DNA from: Asterella californica
Taxonomy: Eukaryota; Streptophyta; Marchantiopsida; Marchantiales; Aytoniaceae
NCBI GenBank assembly: GCA_036924285.1
Contig: JAYKYS010000008.1
Span: 22,429,001-22,493,000 of the forward strand
DNA length: 64,000 bases
Direction of reading: 5' to 3'
Positions 45,235 through 56,362 of the stretch are shown here, piece after piece. Under the pieces are notes generated by a model, which saw only the letters and a program-made list of their open reading frames with translations, ran no database searches and was not told the origin of the DNA. Both the position numbers and the translations under genes were made by a program. Each line of letters begins with the position of its first letter. The first letter of the stretch is position 1.

Positions 45235-46242
45235 ACGTCTGCGTTCGATCTTGAGATTGAGAGTCGTGACACTTACCTCCACTTTGGAGGTTGATGCCTT
45301 CATCAACAATGATCTTTAAGTTAACACCAAGTTTAGAATGGGTAGCTAACCCCTTGGCGTCAGAATTGCGTTCTGGTAGCTAACTCGCAATTCTCTTCTT
45401 GGCTTGAATCTTAAGTTGTCGCTAGAACACTTAGAAAATTCCAACTAGTTTCGGAGAAAGGTCTTATCTTTTTGACCACCTAAACAAAACTAGTTGACAA
45501 TTTCTAAACATTCTACTTAAGATTTTAACTTGCTAACTTATAAGTATTCACATCTACTTACGAGGTCCCCCGGAACTCACTTTCTGGTCACAACCTGATT
45601 TGACTTAGACGCGCGATTAAGTTTACTTTATAGTTAGAAAACCGCAACGCAAGATCACCTTAAGCCCCAAGACAAGTATAAAAATTCATACTTGCTTTGG
45701 CAACGCTACGGCAACCCTAAGTCTTGATTTAGATGCTTATCCAAACCAGCTCGCTTCCTTTGAGTGTGCTTCGTTCCTCCTCTTGACAACATCATAGGCA
45801 TCTGATCATAACTAGTCATAGCCATGCACTACCAATACACTTAGACAAATTTCAAGAAACAAAATCTTTATTTCCACAAAATACAAGACAAAGCTACAAA
45901 GTCCATCGACCCAAGTCGCCTCAAGTTGCTACTCGTATGATACGTCGTTCTTTCACTCCTCGCTGGAAGGAGATGTCCTCATCTTGCTGACGTCCTTGTT
46001 GTCCTTGTCGTCATTTGAAGAGGTCCAATACTTCGCTTGCATGTGTTAGCTCTTCCTCTAGCACCCAAATTGCTTCCTTCAAATGGTATCCACGCCATTT
46101 GATCAAGTACTCCATCCGGTTAGATTTGCATAGCAATCACAAAATGGTCTCTACCTCGTATTCTGCTTCGCCTTGTACGACATCAGGTTGAGGCATGAGA
46201 ACCTGTTTGCGCTCCGGCTGCAAATCATCCTTGAAGTATTAC
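45235..46242 (-). pseudogene. 3' end of a chromodomain Gypsy element (fragment)
   Basis: On the minus strand a short frame (RKQVLMPQPDVVQGEAEYEV) leads to a chromodomain: EYEVETIL, a stop, then MEYLIKWRGYHLKEAIWVLE and a helix EEELTHASEVLDLFK, at about 46170-46015. The YLIKWRGY and IWVLEEEL pattern is the standard chromodomain of plant chromoviruses, which sits at the end of integrase and binds modified histones. About 640 bp of trailing sequence follows, then TGTCACGACTCTC at 45271, probably the first 37 bp of its 3' LTR, cut at 45235. No other chromovirus sequence is in the window. Confidence 0.75.
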
Positions 46243-46339
46243 TGAACCTGACAATTCGGAGCACGATGAGGGATACGATGATGACTATGGATAACAAGTT
46301 GGCACATACCGGAGGATGTGCAGGTTTGGAGGGGGTGAA
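46243..46339 (+). repeat. Second copy of the B internal 3' end
   Basis: ACCTGACAATTCGGAGCA... to the polypurine tract repeats 43105-43196 with a few changes. It joins the chromodomain fragment to LTR3. Confidence 0.9.
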
Positions 46340-48376
46340 TGTCCTGTTGTGGGACCAGTTAGTATGTAAATTACGCGTATAAGTGTGTTTTGCACACAAT
46401 TGTAGAAGTTGTGGTGTAATGGGATCTAAAACATTGCTCTTATGAGCTTAGAATGCTCTATTATCTGCTGGGGGTCTCCATGGGGCAGAAAAGGACAAGG
46501 TTGAGTCCTTTAACTCCCCATTGGTCCACCCAAAAGTGAAGATAACTTGTCATTTACCTAAGTGTGCGCTCTGGGAGGTTCGGGGCACTTTGACGAGAGA
46601 TTTTGGAGATCAGAGGGCATGGGCGGAGAGCTCTCGACGGGAGGAGCAATCTGACCACAAATTTCACTCGATTTGGAGGTCCAAGGCATACGTTATGGTG
46701 ATTTGAAGTTCATAGAGTGATGAGAGTACATAGCTTTCTCTTCCGATTGTAATATTACGGGGTTTGAGTGATTGAGCCGTCAGATTGAGACCAGATTTCA
46801 TGAGCTTGTAGTCTGTCAGTTGCTGAAGCTCTGACCACAAATTTCACCACCGGATGTTCTGCGGATTGAGCGCAATGGCGATTTGAAGGCGACGGGGTGC
46901 AGAAAGCTCTCAATCTGGAGCAGCAACTTTGCCGATTTATGGAGGATGATCCGAACGGTCAAATCGGCTCAAATTTCCTGAGTAGTGAGTTTACCTTCTG
47001 AATTGATAGCACAGGAAGTTGGAGTGGAAGTGGACGGTTCATTTAGTCGAAGAAGCTTCTGTCCTGAATCTGAGATTGGAAGTGCGTGTTAGTTTCTGTG
47101 GATTTGTGTTAATTGTGGGAGGAGATCTAGCCGTCAGATCTTCCTGAAATTTGACCTGCAAGTAGAGATTTTAGTATCCTACCTACGTGGCAAGTTTGAG
47201 AGGAGACTGAGCTGTAGATCTGTACCTATCATGTGTGAAAGTTCGCTGGTTTTTCTGCCGAGTTGTATCGGCAACGATATCTACTCTAGGTCTCGAGTTG
47301 TTAGCGACAGCTGGCTGAAAAGTATCCAGTGCGACATTTGTATTGCTTTGGGGAGTATTCTAGGCGTAGATATGACTTTAGCGACCTACGTTGTATCCAC
47401 ATCATGTGGTTGTTAAGTTCGCACTCAACGTGACAAAGTGCGATCCTTGACCTGTAGAGTCGACTACCTGTCTAGCCTAGTCTCCGGTTTTTGGGACACG
47501 TTACGGTGCATGCATTAGAACCTTTCACCCAGAAGACCCACACGTGGATGAGTATGACGGCACCAAACATGCGATGTGCATGTGTGCCACCTCATCGGTC
47601 CGTGAGGCTTGGGTTGCTCGGTTAGGGAGCTTGCACCTATCCTTGTTTGGTGTTCGAAACTTTTAAGCAAAGGGGAGTGACCTTTGTGGGGGCATTCGAC
47701 CTGGGGGAATTCAAAAGATTGTTCGTGGAGAGATCGTGGGGGGGGGATCCTATGAGATTGTATCAGAGTTTTATGGATCGAGATACCTTTGTAGTTGGAG
47801 TGCACATGTTGTGAGAGATGGACGAAGGACTCTACTTACCGCCCAGATTCCCTTTTCGAAACCCTTTCTCGATTAAACTGATGTATATGGAACGAGTTCA
47901 CTTTCAACAGTTTCTGATAGGATCCTTCGGGCATAACTTTACCGCGCAAGTCATGCTCTCGCCTATCCTTGTGATCTTACCTGTTGTCACTTACGGCCAA
48001 GAATGGGATCTCACCGTCTTTATCCTCATCTAACGAAGGATGGATCTAAATCAGCTCCCTCCTGTAAACTTTAACACCCAGTGTGAGATAAGACACATCT
48101 GTCGACCCAAAGCCATGTACGAAGCCCTAGTAGTGAGAAACTTCGGAGAGGAATACTACCGAGAGATCATGTCATCACATATCCCGTTTGTCGTGCCCAT
48201 GATCATCCAACGTTTTCATGTAGTTATCTTGACCCTTTATTGAGAGAAAGAAAGTGCTTAGTTATCGAGGAAGTTAGAGAGAAATCTACAGGAAACTTGT
48301 CGCTCTGCTGTGCATTGATCGCTAGCCACAGCCAGAAGGTACGCCCTTGCTCAAAGGAAAGGCTCTAGCTACGACA
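46340..48376 (+). repeat. Element B LTR3 (3' LTR, 2,037 bp)
   Basis: Ends CTAGCTACGACA, followed by ACGC. Nearly the same as LTR1 by eye over long stretches; the frames at 36007-36192 and 47231-47416 translate identically. Confidence 0.92.
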
Positions 48377-48380
48377 ACGC

Positions 48381-51300
48381 CTCAGAGTTATATGAGTTTC
48401 GAGCCACATATTGACAGGGTGATCGACTCCGGTGTCTCAGTCACATGACATCTCACCGGAAGTGGTTCAATTCACTCGAGCCTGTGAAAGACTCCTCAAT
48501 TTATCGTGACAGACGATGACATCAAGCACCAGATCCAGCATAAGAATAATACTTCGCTTGACATTCCTACTTCAACGTTTACTTATATACGGAATGTCTT
48601 GCATGTACTCACATTGACTAAAAACCTGCTATATGTATGACATTTGATAGAGCAGGGTCTGGAAGTGCGCTTCAATAAAGATGGATGCTTTATTGAAGAT
48701 TCTAATAGCACTGTCATAGCTTGAGGTAGCAAGAGTGATACGTTGTTTAAACTAGATGCCTCTGTGCTTAAGTTACAAGCTGCCAGATATAGGCAGAGTG
48801 GTCCAATAGTGTCTGATATTGACATCTGACACAAACGAATTAGGCATATGAAATTTTAGAGGCTGAAAAGTCTTCTGAGTTCTGATCTGCTTACAGGTCT
48901 GTCCAAATTCGAATCTAATGCGCCTATTGGAGTCTGTGCAGCATGTCAGTTCGGCAAGCAAGCTAGACAGCCCTTTAAGGGATCAGGTAGCAGAGCGAAC
49001 AAGCTTCTAGAGCTTGTTCACACTGATGTATGGATTGCTTCTCAGCCAAGTATGATCTGTTTCTAGTACTTTGTGTCATTCATTGATGATCATTCGCGTT
49101 ATACTTGGATCTATTTGTTAAGAAACAAGTTCTCTGCCGAAGTACTGTCAGCATTCTAGACTTTCCGCAAGTCGGTGAAGAAACAGTCTGGAGAATCTAT
49201 CCTCTGTCTGAGATCTGATAGAGGATACGAGTTTCTTTTTGAAGAGTTCAATGCATATCTGTGTGAGCATAGCATTCGACGTCAGAAGACTTGTAGTTAC
49301 AGTCCGCAGAAGAACGGAGTTGCGGAGTGCAAGAATCGACACATAGCAAATGTTGCTCGTGTGATGTTGAATGAGAAGACCATGCCTAGATCTTACTGGA
49401 TAGAAGCTATTTCATGTGCGGTGTATCTGATGAATCGGACGCCTACAGCGGCAGTCCACAGCCAAACACCGATGGAAATCTCCACAGACAGTAAGCCTAA
49501 TTACTCTTTCCTTAAAGGTTTCGGATGTATATGTTATGTGCACATACTTGATGAGAGACATAAGAGACTAGATCCGAAAGCAAATAAATGTATCTTCCTT
49601 GGATATGCTTATGATACAAAAGGATATAGATGTTATAATCTTTCGTTGAAGTAGTTCTATATCAGTAGAGATGTTGTTTTTGATGAGCTACAGTCTTGAT
49701 TTGCTCTTGTCGTAGCCTTGTACCTACTAGAGAACCAAAGAGTCAGTCCACTGTAGTACTTCAGAGTAGTACATTGAGTGGAGAATATGGAGAAGTCACT
49801 AATTCCGTATCAGAATTAGTTCCTCATAGAGCTATTGTTAACGCTAGAGTCCACGTAACACAACCTAGTGGAACTAGTGTAGTTTCTACACAAGACGAGA
49901 GAGTGCTATAACATCATATGTTTGACTTGTCCAGATATGTAGATCTTCCACATCCCTTGGATACTTTGTCTCAGATCTTGGCGTCTACATCAGATCAGTT
50001 GCAACTAGTGCATCGATTATCTCTCGCATATCTGAACGAACAAAACATCCAGTAAATAGATATATGCATGAAGGTTTTCTTACTGCGCATCCTGCATATA
50101 TGACCAATGTTCTTCAGGAACAAGAATCGAGTTAACTTGAGGAGGTGATGCACAAAATCCAATGAGTGAGTGCTATGGAAGTTGAACTTGATGCGCTTCA
50201 TCACCAACAGACTTGGGAGTTGGTGGACTTACATGAGGGTAAGAAAGTGATTGGTTGCAGAAGGATCTTAAAGATCAAGCGCAACTCGGATGATACTGTG
50301 TCTCGATACAAGACCAGATTGGTAGCCAAGGACTATGCAGAGCAACATGGAGTGGATTTGAGGAGACTTTTGTTCCAATTGCGAAGATGGTGACTATTCG
50401 AACCGCAGTTGCAGTTGTAACTCAAAAAGATTGGAAGATGCAACAGATGGACTTCAAGAACGCCTTCCTCAACGGCGATCTTGAATAGGACGTCTACATG
50501 CGACAACCTCCAGGTTATATAGGATCCTAAGTTCCCTTCTCGTATGTGTAAGTTACGGAAGGTCCTCTATGATCTAAAATAGACACCAAGAGCATGGTAT
50601 GCAAAGATCAATTCTTACTTGCAGTCTCTTGGTTTTCATCTTTGTAGTTCAGACTCTACCTTGTATTCGTTAAGAATACGAGATCAGATTGGTGTGATCA
50701 CCATCTATGTTGATGATTTGATCATTACCGATAACTATGAAGAGCTTATTCTCATATCAAGGATCACTTGAAATCCGAGTTCGAGATGATGGACTTAAGA
50801 GAGCTCAAGTACTTCCTTGCTGTGGAGTTCATTAAAGATGAGAAGGATGTTTGGCTTGTACAGCGACAATATGCTCTCAATATGCTTGAGAGATTTGATA
50901 TGCTTGACTGCAAAATCATTGCTATGCCATTAGAGCAAGGGGTAAAGCTAGGAGCAGAGTATTGTGAGTTACTTGATGATCCACGCATGTACAGACAGAT
51001 GGTTGAGAGTCTTATCTATCTGACCATCACCAGACTAAACTTGAGCTATGTCGTCGGTCTGATCAGTCAGTTTATGCAATCACCACGAAGACCACATTTG
51101 GAGGTTGTCAAGCGGATCCTCCGCTACGTGAAGTTCTCGATCCAGTACAGACTTCACTATCGATACGGTGGATCATTATTGTTAAATGACTACAATGATG
51201 CTGATTGGGTAGAGAGTGTTGACAAGAGATCCACATCAGGTTATACTTTTGGACTTGGAAGTGCGGTTATAAGCTGAGCTTCTAAGAAGCAACCTATGGT

Positions 51301-51650
51301 TGCTTTGTCATCCACAGAAGCAGAATACCGAGGAGCAACGAACGCAACATGCGAATCAATTTGACTTCGATGTCTGCTATCTGATATTGGTGTGGAGTGT
51401 ACAGATCATGTTGTTGTATATACAGACAACATTAACATCATGAAGTTAGCTAGTAATCTTGTTTTCCATGCTAGGACAAAGCACATTGAGGTGCATTATC
51501 GTTTCATTCGAGAGAAGGTCCTTGCAGGAGAGATTGAGCTCAGTTATGTGCACATGAGATCAGGTTGCCGATATCTTCACTAGGGCATTGTCTAGAGATA
51601 AGTTTGATGCTTTCAGACATTGTATAGGAGTACAGGATGTAGAGTCGAGC
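48381..51650 (+). pseudogene. pol: Element G Pol: protease, integrase, RT, RNase H (decayed)
   Basis: Continues after B. Protease active site reads IDSGVS. Integrase: CAACQFGKQARQPFKG, HTDVW, SFIDDHSRYTWIYLLRN, LRSDRGYEF and NGVAECKNRHIANVARVML, covering the D-D-E core. RT: QTWELVDLHEGKKVIGC, RYKTRLVAKDYAEQHGVD, MQQMDFKNAFLNGDLE and the catalytic IYVDDLIIT near 50700. RNase H: STEAEYRGATNAT and YTDNINIMKLASN. More than ten stops or frameshifts. Domain order (integrase before RT) defines Copia. Confidence 0.9.
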
Positions 51651-51651
51651 T

Positions 51652-51661
51652 TGAAGGGGAG
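51652..51661 (+). other. Polypurine tract of element G
   Basis: TTGAAGGGGAG directly precedes the 3' LTR, like Copia polypurine tracts. Confidence 0.7.
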
Positions 51662-51888
51662 TGTTGATATAGTCCCAAGCTCTAGTAGATCAATAGCTAA
51701 TATAAGCCGGAGTGGTTAGAATAATTACGTACAATTAGTTAGAGGGTTAACCCACCATTAGGGTTTCCATTGTACTCACCTCCACTATATATCCATGGAG
51801 AGGCAAAGTCTCTTTCATCTCATTTCCTGTTTACTTCTTTGTTTACTCGCTCTCTCTTCTTGGAGTATCATCTATCGATCTTTCTACA
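51662..51888 (+). repeat. Element G 3' LTR (227 bp)
   Basis: TGTTGATATAG to TTTCTACA, followed by CACTC. It is uninterrupted and shows the original sequence (TTACGTACAATT) at the point where C2 inserted into the 5' LTR. Confidence 0.93.
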
Positions 51889-51963
51889 CACTCAAGGTTG
51901 TTTTCAACATGTGGCAAGGTGACGACTTGCATACGTATCACTTGACGACATGCAATAGGTAAC

Positions 51964-52535
51964 ATTGAGAAATGATCCACCGATTACTTCATCGTGACGA
52001 TTTATTTTTGATAGTGAAACGTCAGTTGAAGCAGAGTGCTTTCGACCAATACTTAAGATAATAGAGTGATAAGAACTTTATGGAGAATTTTAGTTTCTGA
52101 TGGAATGGAGATATGCATTTTATCACCGTGTTAATACAAAAAGACGGAGTTGGTAGTATGTTTGGAGAAGTGATCCATCGATCACTTCTAGATTTGGAGT
52201 TAAGCAATTAAAGATAAGCGAGAAGTCATGATGGATCACTTTTGGAAAAAATATGACATGTGCAGTCTATACTATGAAGCAATCCAACAATCATTTCTGA
52301 ACTTTGTTAGAAGTCTAGATAGAGAAGTGATCCACCGGTCACGTCTACGATAAGTAAGGAATTAAAATTTTGATATTCTTGGAAAGATGAAGATCCTCGT
52401 TGAGAAGTGATCGTCCCATCATTTCCAACACATGCTTAGAGATTTTTCCGGCTATAGAAGTGAGTGAGGAATCATTTCTAACTTATCTTTGAGTTTTGCT
52501 ACCAAGCGAAGTGATCGATGCATCATTTCTTTGGC
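51964..52535 (+). repeat. Array of about eight degenerate palindromes
   Basis: GAAGTGATC, four bases, GATCACTTC and variants occur near 51968, 52168, 52220, 52275, 52323, 52402, 52457 and 52507. The 52168 copy is a perfect 9-bp inverted pair. Spacing is about 45-65 bases for the last six. No long reading frame covers it. Confidence 0.7.
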
Positions 52536-53254
52536 AAAAATATATTTATATTTTGTACTATGTTTCACTTTGCATATGTAAACTATTTTTTTATTTTATC
52601 ATTTTTGCAAATTCTTGTGGAGAAAAACAAGCAATATATTACTCCGGAGTATTATTCAGTTCTATATATGTATATAACATATAAGACATCTAACCATGTT
52701 CTGTTAATTTACTTCTAAATGTAGTCCTCTCTAAAGTAGAATAAATGGTGGAGTTTATTATATTTTGAATCAAGAAATAAATGATTGAAAGATTTATTTT
52801 GAAAAATTTGAATTTATAGTATGATTCATTTGTTCTTACATATTAGTCATCTCCTCAAAACTTTTTTTCTATATTTTCTTCCTTATTTAAGGTCAACGAT
52901 ATTAATTTGGCAGCTTCAAGGTATTGAGTTGCACAATAAAAAGAATAAGATCTATTTAAAATCATATATGATATTTTGTCTTGCACTTAAATAATTAGAT
53001 TAAAAATATTTGAAATATTAATTTTTTCTGATTGATAGCTATTTAAGAGAGATATAGTTAGTAATCAGTCAATCCTTTTCATTTCGGACGCTCTTGTTAT
53101 CTTCTTCATTCAATCTATGATCGTCAAAAAGATCCTCCAGAAGAATACAGAGAGTGGTCGATTGGCACAAAGAGCTTATGATACCGAGAGGAATGGAGCC
53201 AAAGGTTTTTCTGCATGTAAATTTTGATCTGTCCAAAAATTGATGATAGGATAA

Positions 53255-53345
53255 ACCAAGAAGGGAAAAAAAGGGAAAGAGAAAAGGAGTGGAAAGGAAG
53301 AGTAAGAGAGCTAGAGGGGAGGATAAAGGAAGAAGAAAAGGAGCT
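53255..53345 (+). repeat. Polypurine stretch
   Basis: About 90 bases almost wholly A and G on the plus strand (AAGGGAAAAAAAGGGAAAGA and on). Confidence 0.7.
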
Positions 53346-54901
53346 TGCGGAATGAGGTGAGAGAGAAGTAGTTACTCATTGATTCTCTCTTTCTCTTCCT
53401 ATTAATCTTCCATTTAGAGACATCAAGATTATCTAATTATGCATCGTTCGTGCATTTCTCAACTCTTTTTTGAAGCCAAGTAGCAAAAAAGAAAGACAAA
53501 CATAGAATGAAGGTTCAATCCATCTATGTTATTGGTGGTAGCTCCAGACGAAACATAATCTTTAGAGAAAAATAATGACTTCTGACTTTTCTAGTAAGCA
53601 ATAGAGGAATAAGAAAAAAGAAGAAGAAGGATTTTCATAGAGAAAACAGCACATGATAGTCGATTGTAAGTTGTAACGAAGATGGTTTGGTTTAGATATT
53701 CTCTTTATACTAGTTAAATTTAAATTTCTTGGCCTTTCTCTTGATACTCACATTTGGATGCACATCGAATAGAAGTTCAACTATAAGTATCTGCAAGAAA
53801 GATGTTCTCGTTAGTCAATTTGGAGCCTTGGAGGTCATCAACAATATTTGGAAAGAACGTAATCCAAAGATGAAGAAAAAGAGATCAGTCTGCAGATCGC
53901 CTTGAAGACTACAAATAAGACAACCGAAGCCATCACTCGCACGACAATGGAGGATTTCGCTATGCGTAAGAAACTCCAGTAGACGACGAAACTTCTTGAG
54001 CAAATGATCCGAAGTAATGTAGCAAATGTCTACAGACACACGCACGAACATATGTACACAAGCGACATGTAGAACGCAATGATCTCATGCTCTCATCAAT
54101 ATGAGAAGAAAGGAGACATACAGAACCCGTGCATTACCGTCACCTACAACCACGAGAATGAAGAAGCAGAAGAAAGCACGGCCGAAGTTGGAGTCTAGAC
54201 ACCAAAACGTCTCGATCAGTTCCAAGATTCGTTGATTCAAAATACTCAACAGCGGGGCGGACAACAAGCTTGGCAACAACAACTTTTGCGTACACATGAC
54301 AAGCGAGGAACCAACGAGCACAAACGCGATGTGAATTACTTAAGTGTTAGTAATAATAGTACTTTCAAATTGTCCGTGTCTGACACGAAGTATAGTAATA
54401 AATCTCGCACCCAACGTAGCACCATACCTAGTACTAGCACCAACATTAAGCCACATATGTTACTCGACTCTCTGTTAAAATACAGTAATAAAGTTTGCTT
54501 GCGCAATAAGGCTTTAAATTAAAAATATATAAAATAAAATTTTGTGTGAAAGATGCATGCACTCAAACATTAAGTCCTTGATTGCCAACACATGAGATTC
54601 TTGTAATTTCAGGCTAGCATATTCACCTCTTCCAAGGTCAGAAGAAAGGGAATATATATATTTTTAACTTATTTCTTTAGTGCATAAATTAAAATTATTA
54701 AAAAATTTATTTTTAGTCATCCAGAAGACGTTACTTATAGGGTTACTTTTGAACTCACTACGCTAAAGGTTTTTCTTCTTCCCAGAGTTCATGTGTTACG
54801 TTCTGCTCAGAAGTAGAAGGGATTATGTTTGTACTCATTTCGCTTACAGGTTCTTCTTGCCATAGTTCACTTGTTACGATCTCAGAAGTATTTAAATAGA
54901 C

Positions 54902-54923
54902 ATTTGAATTTGAATTTGAATTT
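54902..54923 (+). repeat. ATTTGA microsatellite
   Basis: Three and a half copies of ATTTGA in a row. Confidence 0.85.
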
Positions 54924-56110
54924 ACCTTGTAACTGCGCATGTTTGCTTACTATACGTAAGATTTTTACTGTTTCGAGAAACTTTTTCGAGAAAATGATCA
55001 TTTACAGCGAATCATTTCAAAAAATTTATATTTTTATATTTCTGGTTTTCCTTATGTGTCTCTTTGCGCTTGTGTCATTTGGGATGCATCTTGACCTAAA
55101 CTTTCCTAGAGAACTAAAAAAGATAGTTAAAAATTAAAGATTCGGATGGAAAAGATGAATATGCTTATTTCTTCTGATGGACATGCAGAAGTTGTGAGTT
55201 CAAGTTTTTGTTAATCTTTTGTTTCACTTTACGCATTCAAATTATATTTTTACCCTTAATGCTAAGTAACTTCACCAGAACTAAAGTACACCTAAATTAG
55301 TGCCATTTACACTAATTCTCCACCCGCACTATTTGGGTGGACACACCTATTTGGGTATACACACTAAATACGGATGAGAGATTGACCACGATGTATGAGG
55401 GATTTCGTGTTCTTGGTTGCTGCTCAGAAACCCTAACAGGTTGGCAGTGGGCCACAGACTCTTCGATCTTTGATCTGATTTACGCGAAAAACATGGCTGC
55501 AGATCTTTCGGTTACAAGCTTCTTATATTCAATCACGCGCGATACTGCTGTGACAAGAGCATGAAGCATGTCTCATGCCTCCAGAGGAAAAGAGTTTAAA
55601 CAGTGGACTGTTCATTCCAGCTGAGCAATTTTTTGCACTCTTTCAATCTGGCGGTAGCATATCATTTGCCATTCGGCTACAACACTTGTGCTCCAGATGA
55701 ATAGAAGGCCCCAACAACGCCGCTGCAAGAGGTGCATTATCATCATCGATCTGCAATCGTGAGACTGCGTATTTGCTGTTTCAGATCTTCTCTGCAGGTT
55801 TCAGATCTTCTGCTCTGCGCATCCATCCCTGCATCAATCAACTGGCCACATTATCTCATGCTGCCATAAACTTGCACACTGTCATTTCTTTCCAGACAGA
55901 GCGAATCATAAACGAAACAGGTATCTGGCCTTGAAAAGTGCTTCACCACCAGCGTAATCTTGCGGCACGGCTAAAGGATCAAAGATACGAAACCATTCAA
56001 GTTTGCAAGTCTAAGATAGAGACTCGAAGAGAAAACGCGACGCAATGAATAGCCAACGGATGGAAATACCCCATCAAGCCGTACAAGGGAAAGAGGGACC
56101 CGAAAGGGCC

Positions 56111-56136
56111 AACATACTGCCCCGAAGCAGTATGTT
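56111..56136. repeat. Perfect 10-bp hairpin
   Basis: AACATACTGC, six-base loop, GCAGTATGTT. Confidence 0.85.
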
Positions 56137-56334
56137 ACTTGTTCGGTCCCTCCTCCAGAACAGGTCTCCGAAGCCTACCCTGACTTGCCGTCTTCTTGCT
56201 TCCAGGGAACTTCCAGGCCTCTTGGTAACTATCTCTAGCTCTTGGAACTTGGAAGCCAGGCATTCCGTTATGACAGCATACAATGTATGACTGCAGGCTG
56301 AAGATCCAAAACTTAGGTTATTCGTGCTTGCCTC

Positions 56335-56362
56335 AACTTGAGTGCACAAATGCACTCAAGTT
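56335..56362. repeat. Perfect 12-bp hairpin
   Basis: AACTTGAGTGCA, loop CAAA, TGCACTCAAGTT. Confidence 0.9.

Larger units (their letters stand above)
35116..48376 (+). mobile_element. Element B: Ty3/Gypsy element with three LTRs
   Basis: LTR1 (35116-37153), internal region, LTR2 (43197-45234), a chromodomain-element fragment (45235-46242), a 97-bp copy of the internal 3' end, then LTR3 (46340-48376). Target duplication ACGC flanks the whole (35112-35115, 48377-48380) and interrupts element G. LTR1 and LTR3 share most diagnostic sites against LTR2. It is the best preserved coding copy of the DHG clade here. Confidence 0.9.
31265..51888 (+). mobile_element. Element G: Ty1/Copia retrotransposon, split by C2 and B
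   Basis: LTRs of about 230 bp lie at 31265-33523 (5', split by C2) and 51662-51888 (3'). CACTC at 31260-31264 and 51889-51893 is a 5-bp target duplication. A TGATATCAGAAC primer site follows the 5' LTR. Removing C2 and B leaves about 5.3 kb, the usual size for Copia. Order is gag, protease, integrase, RT, RNase H, the Copia order. Many stops. Confidence 0.92.
52540..55330. other. AT-rich stretch without a recognisable gene
   Basis: Long A/T runs, stops in all frames at high density and no domain-like frame. It contains a purine-rich tract (53255-53345) and a short ATTTGA microsatellite (54902-54923). I see no retroelement domains. Confidence 0.55.
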
